From Chloroflexota bacterium (GTDB lineage Bacteria; Chloroflexota; Limnocylindria; Limnocylindrales; CSP1-4), in the NCBI GenBank assembly GCA_021785115.1, contig JAJYGO010000012.1, forward strand, positions 1 to 13,066: 13,066 nucleotides of DNA. The letters are read 5' to 3'. This document shows, piece after piece, positions 12,315-13,066 of this stretch; positions within the stretch are counted from its first letter, which is position 1, and each line of letters begins with the position of its first letter. The notes below the pieces were generated by a model, which saw only the letters and a program-made list of their open reading frames with translations, was not told the DNA's origin and ran no database searches. A program made the position numbers and the translations under genes.

Positions 12315-13066
12315 CGCCCGGGCACCGGGAGCGCGAACGTCCACGGCCCCTCGACGCGCACGACCGCGCCGCCGGTTCCGGCGCCGGTGAGCGTCTGGAT
12401 GCGCACGACCAGCGAGCCGCCCGGACGATCGGAGCCTGCCAGGGTCGTGAGCTCGAAGAGCCAGGAGCCCGGATCGGCCACCGCCGGATAGGCCTGCAGC
12501 GGGAGCGTCCGACCATCGAGGGTGACCGAGCCGATCGGGCTCATGCTCGGAAGGTCGGGCCCCCGCACCCGCAGACGTGCCCGCACCATCGTCGGCGAGA
12601 TCGAGGCCGACTCCAGGGTGAGCGCGTAGCCCGAGGCGACCTGGGTCGCTCCCGGCGGCGGCACGGGCACGAGGACGCCGCCCGGTGCGACGTCGAGCGC
12701 GAAATGGAAGGTGACCGGACCGGGCAGGGCGCTCGTCGCGGCCGACGGGGCCGGCTCAGCGCTCGGCGCGGGCTCGAGAGCGACCGTCAGCGCGAGCTGC
12801 AGCCGTCCGGGGGCGCGCGGCTCCTCGGGCAGGAAGCCGATCACGACCCCCGTCGCATCGGCGTTCGGATAGCCGCCCGCGAAGTACGGGTCGTAGCGGC
12901 GGCCCGCGCTGTCCACGAGGCTGTAGTCGGGGGCCAGCTCGACCGGCGCGGCGCCCGCCGGGGTGACGATCGCGACCCCCACCAGGACCTGGTTGGCGTC
13001 GGCGTACGCCGCCTGGAGCGTGACCGAGTACGGACCGGCGTGTTCGATGAGGCCGATCCGGGTGGC
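12311..13066 (-). CDS. Extracytoplasmic anti-sigma-like protein, 5' end cut by the window edge
   Basis: The frame is open from the right edge and gives 251 C-terminal residues. It begins ATRIGLIEHAGPYSVTLQAA, then has ADANQVLVGVAIV and DYSLVDSAGRRYDPYFAGGY. The second half includes TLESASISPTMVRARLRV and GPWTFALPVPGR at the end. Beta-rich repeats with VDSAGRRYDPY and GPWTFALPVPG resemble the DUF4179/DUF5643 extracytoplasmic regions found on anti-sigma factors. No membrane helix is in the visible part, so it would be nearer the missing N-terminus. The stop overlaps the sigma gene ATG by four bases. An anti-sigma or sensor role is inferred from position and fold pattern; the sigma-binding domain is not visible. 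The GTG at 12982 is not the start. Confidence 0.7.
   Translation of the reverse strand, partial: ATRIGLIEHAGPYSVTLQAAYADANQVLVGVAIVTPAGAAPVELAPDYSLVDSAGRRYDPYFAGGYPNADATGVVIGFLPEEPRAPGRLQLALTVALEPAPSAEPAPSAATSALPGPVTFHFALDVAPGGVLVPVPPPGATQVASGYALTLESASISPTMVRARLRVRGPDLPSMSPIGSVTLDGRTLPLQAYPAVADPGSWLFELTTLAGSDRPGGSLVVRIQTLTGAGTGGAVVRVEGPWTFALPVPGR

Overview
The window is high-GC bacterial DNA, roughly 70% by eye, with coding regions almost saturated for G or C at third codon positions. It has tightly packed minus-strand operons, many secreted or lipid-anchored proteins rich in Ala/Pro/Ser/Thr, WSPDG-type beta-propellers, a PadR-HAAS pair and a sigma/serpin operon. This mix suggests an environmental, probably uncultured lineage such as a Chloroflexota (Limnocylindria-like) or actinobacterial relative. 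That taxonomic guess is inference; no rRNA or other phylogenetic marker is present.

Layout. (i) 1-1571: a padR-like repressor and an overlapping HAAS-domain membrane protein (minus, cut by the left edge), divergent from a small four-helix membrane protein (plus). A perfect 8-bp inverted repeat lies on the promoter and start codons of padR. (ii) 1572-1995: genetic debris. A C-terminal remnant of an IS5-like transposase (minus) directly abuts a C-terminal remnant of a YCF48/BNR-like propeller protein (plus). (iii) 1996-3535: a WSPDG beta-propeller gene whose lipoprotein signal peptide is in another frame, and a short gene tail upstream of it. (iv) 3536-6333: a minus-strand set with a betagamma-crystallin/I36-inhibitor-like secreted protein, then a C39-like papain-fold secreted peptidase, then a propeller-like lipoprotein whose start overlaps the peptidase stop. 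(v) 6392-8388: a divergent two-component system, a membrane histidine kinase with an extracytoplasmic PDZ-like segment and an overlapping NarL-type response regulator. (vi) 8389-8616: a convergent intergenic region without a recognisable gene. (vii) 8617-13066: a minus-strand run read right to left: an extracytoplasmic anti-sigma-like protein (cut by the right edge), an ECF-type sigma factor, a lipoprotein serpin, a SHOCT membrane protein, a small membrane protein, an unrecognised 212-aa protein and a very small lipoprotein.

How the parts may work together. The most suggestive theme is control of proteolysis outside the cell: a secreted peptidase beside an inhibitor-like protein, with a sensor kinase transcribed divergently from them, and a membrane-tethered serpin in one operon with an alternative sigma factor and its likely partner. 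The gene identities come from motifs in the sequence; the functional links between them are inference. No RNA gene, CRISPR array, complete insertion sequence or phage module was seen.
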